From Plicaturopsis crispa FD-325 SS-3 (taxonomy: Eukaryota > Basidiomycota > Agaricomycetes > Amylocorticiales > Amylocorticiaceae): a stretch of DNA of 64,000 bases. The translations under genes and the position numbers were made by a program. Position 1 is the stretch's first letter; every line of letters starts with the position of its first letter. Positions 35,288 to 47,443 of the stretch are shown here, piece by piece. The notes beneath the pieces were generated by a model. That model was not told where the DNA came from. It saw nothing but the letters and a program-made list of their open reading frames with translations, and did not search any database. The DNA lies in assembly GCA_000827205.1 (NCBI GenBank), contig KN832554.1, forward strand, positions 2,900,690 to 2,964,689, in the 5' to 3' direction.

Positions 35288-36560
35288 ATGTACGCCCTCA
35301 CGGCCATGCGCCGCCACCGCGCCACCGCCGCCATGCCGATTCTGGACGCAGCAGTCCCGATCCTGCACGCTATCAAGGCCGCCGCGGGCATCGCGCACAC
35401 GCCCGCGCTCAGCGGCGCCGCCTCCGCCCTCCTCGCGTGCATCACCGCCGCGCAGGACGCCCGGTCGAACCGTGACGAGGCCCTCGCGCTCGCCGCGCGC
35501 ATCGTTCGGCTCGTCCTCCCGATCATCGACTGGCTGCACGCGCCCGCGCCCGTGCCGCCCGCCCTGGAGCACGACCTCCGCGGCCTCATCCCGTGCGCAG
35601 TCCGCCCTTCCCTCTTTCCTTTTCATATGTATGTGCGTTTGCTGATGCTCCGCGTTTACAGGGTGCTCGGGCGCGTGGCACACGCGCTGCACAGGGTCGC
35701 GCGGCGGAATGTCGTGGCGCGGATCCTGCTAAGCATCTGCGACAAGGAAGTGATTCTGCAGGAGGGCAGGGTGCTGGACCGCGCGCTGCAGGATTTTGTG
35801 GTGCGTTCCGGTGTGCATGCGGGAGGCCATGCTCACGCGCCCCTTTTATGTACAGCTGCACTCTCAGATACACCTGCGCGCGGTGTCGAGCAGTGCTGTA
35901 TCAGCCGTGTGTAGTGTCGCTGGAGTCTCGTACATAATCTTGGCTGATTTTCGTGTCAGGACTATGTGACATACAGACACGGCGATATCGAGCTGGTGGA
36001 GGAGATATCCCGAGCGGGGAACGGTTTACGCGTCCATCGCGCGCGCCTGCGCGCGGATGGGACCCATGTGCAGGTCGTGCACTATCCTGAGGAGGCTGCG
36101 AAGGTGAGGAATCGTTCTCGATGTATGCTGCTGTGCTTACGGTTTTGGACCAGACTTTTTTGGCCGATATGCGGCGCTATCAGCAATTGTTGTCAGCAGT
36201 TTGAGCACTCCGATTGCGTAGTCCAGCCGCTGACGGGCAGACCTCAGCCACCCTAATCTTCTCCAGTTTCGCGGGGCTTCCCACTCTCGATACAAGAGAT
36301 TTATCGTTATTGAGGACCGTAAGGCCACGTTTATCCCATTCTTGAGTCTTGGCATGGTTTTTATGTGTGTCGCTTATATCAGATCCATACAATGGTGAAG
36401 GCATATTAGCGGTGTCAAATCCCTACAGGATCCCCTTCCCAGAACGGGTCCGACTATTTCTGCGAGTGGTAGCTACACTTTTCCTTCTCGTGATACATCC
36501 TTCGTCTAACACGCAAAGTACAGATAATCGATTTATGTGTGAGTACTCGTCGGCATTTTG
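35288..36560 (+). CDS. MLKL-N-terminal-like plus kinase-like protein (3' end unresolved)
   Basis: The N-terminal exon (35288-35592) encodes helices PILHAIKAAAGIAHTPALSG and LALAARIVRLVLPIIDWLH, the pattern of the MLKL-type adaptor helical bundle found on many Agaricomycete kinase-like proteins. Next exons 35662-35800, 35960-36103, 36154-36191, 36248-36318 and 36383 onward stay in phase. They include a kinase N-lobe-like part: HGDIELVEEI, RADGTHVQVVHYPEEAAK, then MRRYQQLFHPNLLQFRGASH. The VAIK-type lysine seems replaced (VVHY). Later possible exons read PYRIPFPERVRLFLRV and RFGAQAGLDNSL. The C-lobe motifs are not found, so this may be a pseudokinase, a truncated gene, or a gene that runs further into the next region. 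The start could also be ATG 35312 or 35333. Confidence 0.55.
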
Positions 36561-38583
36561 ATTACAACTAAACCGCCGACTGTAATCTGGCATTCAATTC
36601 AGTCTGCAGGTCAATATGTCTTAGACAGGTTTGGTGCGCAGGCCGGCCTAGATAACTCCTTAGTGAGTGTGCATCTGTATTGTCCGTGTAGCAGTATTTC
36701 TCACTAATCCGATGCAGAATAGTATACGCTTTGACGCTGGTCTTGGAAAAGCAGTTTTCCAATTCGACAGTACGTGCCACCCTTTAATCTTGTCGAGCTG
36801 ACATCCTTCGCCGAATTTCTAATCCACGGTAATTCATATTTAGGCTCAGGAAACGGTGCAGATGAGTTTCTGTGCCAAATCGTGAGCCTAATTCTCATTT
36901 TCTCGACGTGATCTGACATGCTTATCATGTGGTGCGTTCAAGATGGCTTCGATGGCTGCTCTTTGCCCGTTCATAGGTGTCTTCTGATCCATACCCCGGC
37001 CCTAAACGAGAGCTAACAACCAGCTGAGCACCAGATCACGACTCCGGTCATGGTCGAAGTGCTCACTCACGGCTCCCGCCGCCCCAAGAGGACGCCTTGG
37101 GCCCCCCGAAGCCTCTGTCGTTCCAGTACGTCGCGCAGAAGCTGGACGCCCGGTACCACGACTGGGTAACCGCGACATCTGCGTTGAATGGGCGAGTCGA
37201 ATGGCCGTGTGCGAAGATGATACGCCAATATCAGGCCACGCCCGAGTCGTATTATCCGTGTTTCGACTCTGACGCCGCACCGAAGGATTTCCGCGCCGTC
37301 CCAGGTGACGTGGTGTGCGCTGATTGCCACTCCGTGGGCACGCCCTCTGTGCTATTCCCGTTCGGGTTCTCGCGTTTCGTGCTCGTCCGGAACCTTGCCG
37401 CAGAAATTTGTGGAGCCAGCGGATTCCTTGAGGACAGTGCACGAAGATTTCGCTTGTCGTCTGCATCGTCTCCTAAATGGACGCATCCCGATGTCTCGTG
37501 GTTGGTCCATTCTCCTGGCCTTTCGTTGTGCACATCCATGCTGACGCGCTGACGCCTCGTGCAGCGGATTGCCTGGCCTGATAGAACAATCTCTTCAATA
37601 TACACAGACATTCCATGCATACAATGATAAAATGGCTTTGAGGAAAACAAAGACGTGCCTGTCGAGCAAGATGGAGGCCTTTTCCCGGCAGCCAACAGCG
37701 GGCCAGGAAGTAGGCGTAGACGGTGCGACCGAACGGGTCCTCTTTGTAGGTCACTATGTCTCATGGCCACACCGCTTGCCGCCTCATTTTTATGAGTCGT
37801 AGTCACTTCTGTAACCCGCACAATACGGGTGGAGCTCCAATGGTGGCCCACTAATCCACACCCGATAGATCCTTCTTCCTGCCTGGAGAAGGAGGATGCC
37901 ATGTCTGCAATGGCGATGGACGGGAAAGCGCAGGATTCCGGACCAGGCTTTTACTTTCACGCGAATGATACGGAGCCCACAGAGGTCGACGAGCTCAGCC
38001 CCGCCTGGGGCTACTGGTCAACATCCCCACAATGGGTGCGGCCAGAGGAACGCTGCATTATCCCTGCTGCCACGGACAGGGATGCTTTCGGTACCATGCC
38101 TGTGGATTTGGAGGGATGCCGTGTAGATGCACTTGTGCATGCAACTGAGGAGTACGCTGAAATCGGCCTTCCTACAATTATTGACGACTGATACACCGGC
38201 AATCTCTTCATAGGTACGAGTATGGAGTTTTCGTCTTGGACGAGCTCGAGCACATCATTCGCTGAACCACCCCGACGCATTGTGGCGCTTGGCAGGTGAA
38301 CGATCGAGTCTGATATCTGCTGAGGGGCGAGTTCATGAACCTCTGTCGGACTCGGCGACGTCACTAGCAGAGATACCTGGATACATTAAAGGTGTATTAT
38401 GAACAAATGAAAAGGGCCATTGTAACTTTAAGTATGATGATTACGGGAAGAAGAACCACACCGCGTTTAGATACGCGGAAACCTCTAAGATTCCACGACG
38501 AGGGAGCGTCTATGATCGTGGAGACTTTTAAGACGTTGCATATGGTGCATACTTCCAATATCTGCAACCGCAAAGCGTGAGCA
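36561..38583. other. Probable coding fragments of unresolved gene(s)
   Basis: Two stretches on the + strand look protein-like: about 37100-37510 (FQYVAQKLDARYHDWVTATS, PKDFRAVPGDVVCADCHSVG with a Cys pair, FGFSRFVLVRN) and 37898-38191 (EVDELSPAWGYWSTSPQWVR, then RDAFGTMPVDLEG). They could be distal exons of the MLKL-like gene or a separate protein with a Cys-containing site. On the - strand 38011-38364 is also open, with a plausible intron near 38170-38217. I could not build one complete model, and no family was recognised. Confidence 0.4.
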
Positions 38584-39446
38584 TCATGACCCGTACCCAG
38601 AGAGATGACAGACATACCCGGAGTGCCGCCGCGCGAAGACGTGCGGGATCAGGACTTTCGTGAGCACCCAGGGCATGCCCGGCCAGAGCGGCTTGTACTC
38701 CGGCGGCGTATGGCTGGGTCGCGGATAATTGTTAATGAACGCACACGGAAGGAGAGCGATGCACCCGGAAGTAATGGGAGACGCACCTTCGCATGAACGG
38801 CAGCCCGGTCCACGGATCCGCGTTCGCCTTCGCATAGTCCCCTGTCTTCTTGAGGATGTCGTGCAACTCCGCCGCGGAGAACTTGTCCTTCAGCTTCTCC
38901 GGGCTGAGGTCGGCAACCTCGTCGTCGAGGTGCTCGTACTGCGTCGTGTCACTGTCAGACGCATATACACATACAGAGGGAAGGGGAGACGCACGAGCGG
39001 CCCGCGGAGATCATTCATCAGTGAACGAAGCTTCGCCGCGTCAAAGGACGCAAGGTCCTTCTTCACGGATGCAATGTATGCGAGAAACGCGTCGAGCGAC
39101 ACGTGCAGGACCCTATGCTGCTCGATTTCGCTCGACATGTCGAGCTTGGCACTCAGCACAGGGAAGAACACAACCTCTACGCGACGATTAGCAGAATACT
39201 GACGCAGCGCAGTCGCCGGGGCATACCTTCAGAGTCGTGGTGCTCAGCGATGGCCTCGGCCCACGACTGGCAGTAGCCGAGGAAGTTAGGGAGGTCATCG
39301 AGAGGGGGCTTGTCGAGGTGCGAGAGTATGCTGTCGAATCCTGCCTTGAATGCGTCGTGCGCTGCAAGGCGAGTCCGGTCAATACTAGGACACCACGGAC
39401 TCAGGGAGCGACGGACCTCGTTCCATAAACCACTGGAAATATACAT
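38584..39446 (-). CDS. Hemerythrin-like (HHE) domain protein
   Basis: A four-helix protein of the hemerythrin/HHE type, which binds a di-iron centre. Exons 39227-39446, 38995-39176, 38787-38938 and 38713-38584 sum to 227 residues. Likely metal ligands are present in order: His in AAHDAFKAGFDSI, the pair in EAIAEHHDSEEVVFFPVL, then His in EIEQHRVLHVSLD. The C-terminal part reads EYKPLWPGMPWVLTKVLIPH. The start at 39446 gives a full frame, but the first 20 residues lack the bias of the rest and an upstream exon is possible. Such proteins may sense or store iron or oxygen; the exact role in fungi is unclear. A second homologue lies at 56982-58016. Confidence 0.75.
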
Positions 39447-40468
39447 GGGCGTCTGTGGGTGCGGAAGACATGGCTGCAGATGTACGGGAACTTGAATGTG
39501 GGGGGCAGCCTGGATGCATCGTGCAGGGCTTTTATGCCAATATCTGCGAGACTAGGCCTCGGCATAAACGTACAGCCAGCGCGTTTTCGATCAAAGGTAT
39601 CCGTGGTCTACGGGAGAATAGGCATTGAGCGCTCATTGATTGGCTACCCGCGAGCGCGCGTTTCATGTTATGTGCTAACTGCGTCGATGCGATGCTGCAA
39701 TATTTCGGTGATAGTGTCCTTGACTTGACATAGGACACGAGGGCTGTGGACTGCACGCGCAGTGCTTCAGGGACTGCGTGCAAGGTAATTTTTACTGCAG
39801 AAGGCTGCATCGCCCGCAAGGGAAGTAAAATGTCGTGAAAAATTGAACAGAAGGAGAAAGGCAGGCGTTGTTTGGCGCATCTGGTCGGAGCCAAACAACG
39901 GTTACTCACGAAAAATAGACACGTGGCGACCGGTTTATTTTGGAGAACTCGCTTATAGGCTGAACCAGATCGCTCTTGAAGTTGAAAAACTGGCAGCCCC
40001 GGTCATACTAAATAACTGCACCAACACTTACCTATATTGGCACGCTCCAGTCACCGCCTCTTGAAAGGTCAACAGTGCCAGTGTCCGCACGCGGCGGTGA
40101 GACCATTTTCTTCTGCGCAGGGTGTTCCACTCAGTACATTCCGTGTTTCGCAGAATTCCGCAGCAGTTGCGTACGTCTTGTGTCTTGATTAGCTTTTGGA
40201 TATAGCAGTCATCACTGAATACGCCTCTCTTCGAGCGTCAAAGTGCTCATACGAATGCTTCAAAATCTGTCAATACCGAGCCTTCCCGCAGCAAGCATGC
40301 ACTACGTGGTCACAAGGACATGTTCATGTTACGAAGGCTACCAGATAATTCCCCACAATACAGTTCGCGGGACGCAATACGGCTGCCGGCTACAGACCAA
40401 TAGAGCCGGGGCGCATGCACATAAGTATAGGCACACGCGAATCCACGCAGAGTTAGGCGCCCACCACG
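39447..40468. other. Diverging intergenic region, no gene supported
   Basis: Upstream of both the hemerythrin-like gene (-) and the reductase (+). A 125-codon open frame on the - strand (39532-39909) has no family features. The block probably holds both promoters. Confidence 0.4.
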
Positions 40469-41795
40469 ATGTCTACCCCCCACTACCTTCCCAGCGACCG
40501 TGTCCTCGTCACCGGTGCGAACGGACACGTCGCGCAGCACCTGGTTGACCAGCTCCTCTCCCTCCCCGCCGAATCCCGCCCTCGCGTACGCGCATCTGTA
40601 CGCAGAGCCGAGACCGCAGACGGGATCTTAGCATTCTACCGCCAAAAGGGCATCTACAATGCACTCGAGATGGTCGTCGTTCCGGATGTCGTCCCGGACG
40701 GCGCTTTCGATGCAGCCGTGCAAGGTGAGCCGCAATATGGGACGTGACTATATGCGACCTGACGTCTCTGTCTGAATAGGTGTCACTCATATCGCGTATG
40801 TGCCGTATCTTATCCCAGGCGTCGCCAAATCCTTGACAAATGGTTTGATTTAGGCATATAGCATCTCCAATTATCCTCAACCCCGTGTCGATCAAAGACG
40901 ACCTTCTCATTCCCGCAACACAAGGAACAATTGGCATTTTACGCTCCGCGTTGAAAGAGGGCGGCGTGAGGAGCGTTGCGATAACCAGCTCATTTGCGAG
41001 CGTGTTCGATCCGAAGCACGGCTGGCGGCCGGGATATACTTATACTGCAGTGAGCATATATCTCATATCTCGTGATGTAGTTCCCCAACATGGCTTTTCA
41101 GCTCGTGAGCGTGTGTTCAAAATAGCAACGTACTGATTCTCCGCCTCCAGTCCGATTTCAATCCCATCACAGACGCCACAGTATTATCCCCATCCTTCGA
41201 CCCGGCTTCATACCCCGAGACCTGGCGCTCCTGGCTGCTGTACTTCGCCTCTAAAGTCACTGTCGAGCGCGCCGCCGTCGACTTCCACGCATCCTCCTCT
41301 GCGCCCTTCGCGCTGTCCATCCTCGTGCCCTCATTCATCGGCGGGCCGTCCGTCCTCCCGCCTCCGCTCTCGCGGCCGTCCATCTCGCAGGCCATCCTGC
41401 GGCACATCGCGACCGCGCCCACGCTGCCGGAGCTCTTCTTACCCGGGTGGGTGGATGCGCGGGACGTCGCGCAGGCGCACGCGGAGGCGCTGGTGCGCGG
41501 AAAGCAGGGGCGGTGGCTGCTGACGGCCGAGCTGGCTACGAATGCCGCCGTGCGTTTATTGCTTTGCGTGTGAGCGGCGGCGTGCTTGCTGAGATGTGGT
41601 ATGCAGGTCGCGGACATCATTCGGGAGAACTTCCCTTCGCTACGCCCCTCGACGGAGGTGCAGGACGTAGACCATTATGACATCGATGCAACGCCTGCGC
41701 TCGTGGAACTGGGGCTTAGCAAATACATCGGGCTGCGGCAGATGGTGGTGGAAACGATTGCGCAGATGCTTGAGGAACAAGGCGACATGCAGTGA
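40469..41795 (+). CDS. NAD(P)-dependent reductase, extended SDR family
   Basis: Dihydroflavonol-4-reductase/aldehyde-reductase-like enzyme, probably reducing a carbonyl with NADPH in the cytosol. Exons 40469-40724, 40780-40795, 40854-41049, 41151-41549 and 41607-41795 sum to 351 residues, the usual length. The nucleotide-binding motif is VLVTGANGHVAQHLVDQL (TGxxGxxA type). THIAHIASPI follows, the Ser/Thr region is VAITSSFASVFDP, and the catalytic pair is in LLYFASKVTVERA (YxxxK). Exon 2 is a 16-base microexon that must be kept for the frame. It ends 142 bases from the convergent acyl-CoA ligase. Whether the two act in one pathway is inference. Confidence 0.9.
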
Positions 41796-41936
41796 ATACC
41801 CAGGTGAGTCACGTCATTCGTATAAGTTTACTCATAAGTACAACGGCTCTGAGGATATATCTACTGTAAGATCAATGTGCTGTTGCATATATACCTCCGC
41901 AATGCACCCAGTCAGTACTGAAATCTACAACCAAGC

Positions 41937-44146
41937 TTAAAGCTTGGCTTTAACAGCCACCTCAACTACCCCTTCCTCTGCCAATAACTCGCCCTTTGCA
42001 CGTTCCCGCAACTCGCGCCGTAAGATCTTCCCCGCCGCACTGCACGAATAACGCGAATCAGTACATGCTTGCAACGGACATATGAGATTAGAATGCACCT
42101 CTTAGGCACGGCGTCCAGGACGACAACGCCCCCTCGCAAATGTTTATGCCGTGCGACGCGGCTTGCGATCCACGTCTGCACCGCCCGTCCAAATTCAGCT
42201 TTTGCACTAGCAGAGCCAACTGATGCTGGTCTGGCGTGCACGACATACGCGCTAAGAAGGCGGTCAGCACGGCAATGCATAGGCACAAGGAGAATACTAC
42301 TGCGCACCGAGGAAGCTCCGTGGCCTGCTTTATGCTCTCAACGCCAATCACCGCTGCGTCCGCGATGTCGGGGTGCTCGAGGAGCACGCTCTCGAGTTCC
42401 GCGGGAGGCACCTGGAAGCCCTATTGTTGCCACAAAAAAGTGAGCTCGTTGATTAACATGGCTACATCACCGGGACGAGCCTTGTATTTGATGAGCTCCT
42501 TTTTCCTGTCGACGATCGAATAGAATCCGTCTTTGTCCCGTATCGCAATGTCTCCGGTGCGGAACCACCCGTCAGGCGTGATCGCGTTACGCGTCGCCTC
42601 TGTGTTGTTCAGGTAGCCCTGCAATCCTTCGCTCAACAAATGTGCTTTGCAGATTGATTTTGGGAAGTTTACCTTCATTATGGTGGGGCCGCGGATCCAA
42701 AGCTCTCCCCGCGCGCCCTCGGGGACGTCACGGTCATCGTCGCCATCGACGAGGCGCGCCTCGAGGTTGGGCAGCAGCGTGCCAATGGTGCCCACTTTCG
42801 ATACCGTCTGCGTCAAAGGCACAAGATGCGTCGTGGGCGAGGTCTCCGTCAAGCCGTATCCTGCGCGTAATCAGCATGAAGAGAGTAGAAGGCGGGAACA
42901 CGACCGACCTTGCGCAACAACGACGTTCGCACCGACAGTGTGTAGGCGCGTCGTGAAGGCTTCCACAAGACTAGCACCTAGTGGGGCGGCGCCGGAGATG
43001 AGGACCCGTAAGCTCCGTAGGTCGTGTTGCTCGATAGCTACAGTTGGGTTGAGTGTTTGCTAAGCGTTATGTAGATTGTCAGAATCTCACCTGGATGCCT
43101 GACTAGGACGACAAGCACGGGAGGAACTACGAGAGATACTGTGCATTTGTACCGAGCAATGTGTGCACAGAAGGTGACGGGGTCAAATCGCGGCGTAATG
43201 ATGGTCGGTATGCCGGTAGAGAGCGGAAAGTGCAGCAGCTTGACAGCACCTGGAGGAGAGTAATTGGGAGTGATATCAAAATGTATGTTAGATACGACGC
43301 GTACCATATATATGGTAGAAGGGGAGAATTCCGAGCATGACATCCGAGTTATGTGCTAGAGGGAAGCACGGTCGGATGATGTCGATGACAGCCGTCATAT
43401 TTCTGTGTGTCGTCTGACAGCATACAACTCAGCAAGAATAAAATCAGTAGAATAAAGAGAAAAATTCGCACTTCAACGCCTTTCGGTTTCCCAGTTGTCC
43501 CGCTGGAATAGCAGAGGTACACCGTCTCATTTGCATCCTCGCCGTCAAATCGCTCTTCTGCCTTCATTTTTCCTATCTGCGTCAATGACTCGACGCCCAC
43601 CATTGCACTGGACCTGTCGTGCGGCGCATCCTCCACACCAGTGAGCCACTTGTTGTCCAGTACTACCACCCTGCTTTCCCACCCGGCCAGACCTTCATCT
43701 TTGAACATTTCGCGGACAACCCCGAGATTCGCGGGATGCACGCAAATGACGCGCGCACGACTGTCCGTCCACTGATGGTGTAGCTCGCGCGCTGTATATG
43801 CCGTGTTGGCAAGCGTCGCACGGAGTCCAGCTGCGGTAGCGGCATGCAGCAGGACGGGATAAAGTAGTGTGTTCGGGGAGTATATGAGGATTGTATCACC
43901 GCGCTTCAATGTCTGGTGCGGCGCTGGGAGAAACGGATGGGTACGGAGGCCATGGGCAAGGGACAGCGAGAGATGCTTCAACTGGCCACGAGATAGCGTG
44001 GTACCCGTGTCGGCATCGATAAATGCAGGGCTCGAGGCTGGGAAGCCGCCGACGAGGTCTGGCGTACTGGGATCCGAATGGAAGAGATGTGTAAATATGG
44101 AGCGGGATTGGATGGGAACGGAGGGCTGTGGCGAGGTGTATATCAT
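41937..44146 (-). CDS. Acyl-CoA/4-coumarate-CoA ligase-like enzyme, peroxisomal type
   Basis: AMP-forming ligase that activates a fatty or aromatic acid to its CoA ester. The first exon (43472-44146) ends in the P-loop-like motif [16 protein letters not shown]. Later exons supply [82 protein letters not shown] and [20 protein letters not shown]. The C-terminal exon continues [16 protein letters not shown], with the catalytic Lys, and the protein ends VAVKAKL. A C-terminal AKL is a type 1 peroxisomal signal variant, so import into peroxisomes is likely. Exon junctions in the middle were read only approximately. The substrate cannot be assigned. Confidence 0.88.
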
Positions 44147-44974
44147 CGTGAGGACCAGGCAGCAGTCGGGGGGAAGAAAGAGAGTAACACAAGGAACGAA
44201 AGACGGATATTTATGCAATATTTAGGGGATATGTTTCCGGGTATCCGGCGGTCCGGGGGTGGGGGTGGCTGTGTACACACGTTTTCCCTATCACTTCTCT
44301 AGGTCATGCGGGCCACATTAGTGCTACAAATTCATCTTTGCCTAGGGACACCATCAGAAACTAAGTAAATGCAGCAGAGTGAGACCGACTATTAAATTTC
44401 AAGATGGCGGCGCCGGCCTTATAAATTGTCGACAGGCGCCAAATGCCATATCCTACTGCCGTGGTTGGTCAAGATAAGTTGCCTTGAAATGGGCCTCCGT
44501 CAACTCACACGACAAATACAGCCAAGGCACTGTGTCGGTGGGAACTTGTATCAGTGCCAGATGACGGAGAGGGACAGCCTGGTCCCAGTAGCTCACTGGT
44601 GCGACATAAGTAGTTCAAGGACGGTCGAGAGATAAGTACTAATTCTACTAGGGTTCGAACTGACGACACTCTTTTCTTGGAGGACATTCGGGAATGACCG
44701 CGGGGACTGGTGGCATCGAGTGGTCGTGTGATTGCTGCCCGAAGCAAGTAGGTTAGCGATAGACTTAGCAATGGGCACGAAATTGCCGTGCACGTGAAAC
44801 TTGCATCGAGTGCCCGTAGCTGTCCTGAATGTGCAGAGGAATGCAGGCGTCGGAGCACAGGATCAGAGCTTTGACCTCAAAAGAGAGAGAAACTTGGCTG
44901 CTTGCCTCTCGCAGGGGGCGTGGGCCTATAGATTTCCATACGGGAGAGGAACCATGAAGAGGTAGCACCGTCAC
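44147..44974. other. Intergenic region, no gene seen
   Basis: Promoter side of the acyl-CoA ligase and 3' side of the membrane-protein gene. Only short frames; no RNA or repeat recognised. Confidence 0.45.
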
Positions 44975-47014
44975 TCAGGCGTCGACATTCTCGATAGTAG
45001 TTATATACTGTGACTCTTGCCTCCGAGTCGGTGTCCAGCTATTAGGGAGGGCTGCCTGTGTCCTCTGGCGCTGTCGAATCTCACGCATGTTGATCATCAT
45101 CCTGGGCACCTGCGCGCACTGCTGTCAGCGACTCTAGCTCTGCTAGTGTAGACCTTTGATAATGCTCACCGTTACGCATGCCACGACGCCGCATGGGCTA
45201 GGGTGTCGGCGAGCCGTCAGACAAGTGAGCACACGAGTCTATGAGCCACTCACGTCATAAGTATAGAGTGGTACGGACTTGATAACTTGTACATGATCGC
45301 ATTTGCCAGTAGCATTGCTACATTGTCAAAATTGAGCCATGCACACCAAGCACGCTAGCGGGATACAGGCTTACCAAACATGAGAATGAAGTAGATCAAC
45401 GAGTCGCGTGCAATAAGCATCCGCCTGCTCCCGAAACCATTGGAGTTGATTGGTGTCAGAATGTGCGTATACAGCGACCAAGATAGCACTGACATTGGCC
45501 AGTCTCCGGCAGCCTTTGAATGAACAGGGCCCTGACGTATCTTGTACAGGGTAACCACGATGATGGTGACTGGACGAGTTTCAGTATCAACTGGAGGCCT
45601 ACGTTCAGTGCACGCACCTTCAAACACCACCATTGCTAGGCTAAGAAAGCTGGAGCCATTAATGTGAAATGTACGTGGATTAAATAGCCGTACGTGATAG
45701 CAAACATATATGTTGGCTGTACCGTGAGGCAGCCAGGGGACGAGGGAAAGGCAAGAGGACCATTATCTGCAAGTTGAGCCCTGACTCGTCAATCGTCATA
45801 TGACCTTTGAGGCGAAGGAGAACCCCATATTGATATAGGTATGACCGGCACGTACAATCATGTATGTCGAAGTTCCAGATAGCCCCTACGACCACAATCG
45901 CTATCGGTAACCCTTGCGAGACGGTTTGAAACTGTGCAATAACCAGCAGAAATTGCATAGAATGTGCTTACCTGCGAGGATAGCGATAAGCAATGCAAGC
46001 ACCCGCTGAGAAAGAAATAAGTCATTATGTGGCCGCGGGCGTAGACCCATGATATGCATGCTGTTTAGCGGCAAGTACCTTTTCATGAACGACTGACAAG
46101 ACCGTCTTCAGCAACCATCCTGCAAAGGAGGAAAGTCACGCACACAGAGCCGAAACGCGTAAGACGGTTACCATCTCAACAACTGCGACCGCAATGCCGC
46201 TGGGCCTGTTCGTATTTTGTCTCAGGATTAGCTGTGGCACGCATATCTAGACCAAACCCACCATACTTCAAACATCACCAAAAATTCACAGCTGAAAATG
46301 TTGAGCGACGCAGAAGTGAAATGACTAGGAGCGATGCATGCTTGAAAACGTACAACTGCACTCGGAGTCAGCGGGAGCTTGGCGATACACTCAGGAAGGC
46401 TCACAGATTCCGACAAGTCTGTCATGGCTGACGCTAGACAACACGTCAAAATACGTAGATGGTACCACAGGGGTCTGAGTTTGCTTACCGAGGCCTACAA
46501 ATCTGCATGCGCGATTCCAAATTAGTGTCGATGCTGGACAAGTAGGCGTGATCACGAACAAAAGTGCGGGGGGAACGAGATACCGATTCATTATGAACAA
46601 CACTTTAGGCATCCGCCACGACAGTCTGAGGTAGTATCCTGGCTTGAGTGGCGCGGAGATAGATTACGAGGTTGAAACGTACGGCCATATATGTTCCCTC
46701 TGCACAGGTAGTCAACACCAGGCGGATATACAATGGCAATAAGCATCACTTACTTCGAGGTTGAAAGTCAAAGCATGATCATATATCATCAGGGTCTGCA
46801 AAGTATAAGTCTCTGGGGAGGAGGAGGATATTGGGTGCGCCCACCAGGAAAGCAACTACACAGAAATGCAATATATCAGCGATCTCGTTCGGCGAGCATG
46901 AGGCGAGGAAAGCATACATTGCATATAGCGTGTCGTCCGTAAAGCGTTAAGATTCCCTTCCCCGGAGGAAGCGCTGCCAACGGAGGGCAACGCTTCAGGA
47001 GAACGGAGAGACAT
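44975..47014 (-). CDS. DUF6533-type seven-helix membrane protein
   Basis: Basidiomycete-specific integral membrane protein with GPCR-like topology but unknown ligand. Early exons are 46918-47014, 46845-46855, 46754-46795, 46683-46699 and 46489-46625. They encode MSLRSPEALPSVGSAS, TTRYMQFAFLTLMIYDHALT and WRMPKVLFIMNRYLVPPALL, the DUF6533 signature. Two are microexons of 11 and 17 bases, required by phase. Downstream helices include RVLALLIAILAG, LPIAIVVVGAIW, PVTIIVVTLYKIRQ and MLIARDSLIYFILMFG; the last exon reads VPRMMINMREIRQRQRTQ and ends ENVDA at 44975. The middle (about 45700-46480) was not fully resolved. Two small Met-Gly proteins follow upstream on the same strand. Confidence 0.7.
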
Positions 47015-47443
47015 CCAGGATCCACGTTCCGTGTGTAGCGGAGTAGGCCACCGTGTCAGCTCCAAAATACTAGATGTATAAAATATGTACCTTCACTCCT
47101 TAATATAGGTGAGCGCCAAACGGTTCGTAGCCATAAAGTGAATGCGGCCGCATGGAAGACCTCCGATTGGGCGGTGCGGCGTTTCAAAGGGGACTCCGCA
47201 GCCTGTGTGAGACGCCCATCCTAACAGTAATAAGCACTGTACGGGGGAGCATTTCGTCCGCGCGAAGAGCAACGTCCACGAGAGCTTGTAGCGAAACGCC
47301 GATGTCAGTGCTTGTGCATTTTGTACATACACAGGTCTATGTGCTGTAACAGTGTCATTGTCCTATGCCTATGGACCTTCATGACAGACCTTCATAACAG
47401 TTTTCGTGAGATGGCGTATCGCACGGGTAAAGCAAACCCACCA
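47015..47443. other. Intergenic region, no gene seen
   Basis: Between the seven-helix gene and the first small Met-Gly gene on the same strand, so mostly promoter of the former. No further feature. Confidence 0.45.
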
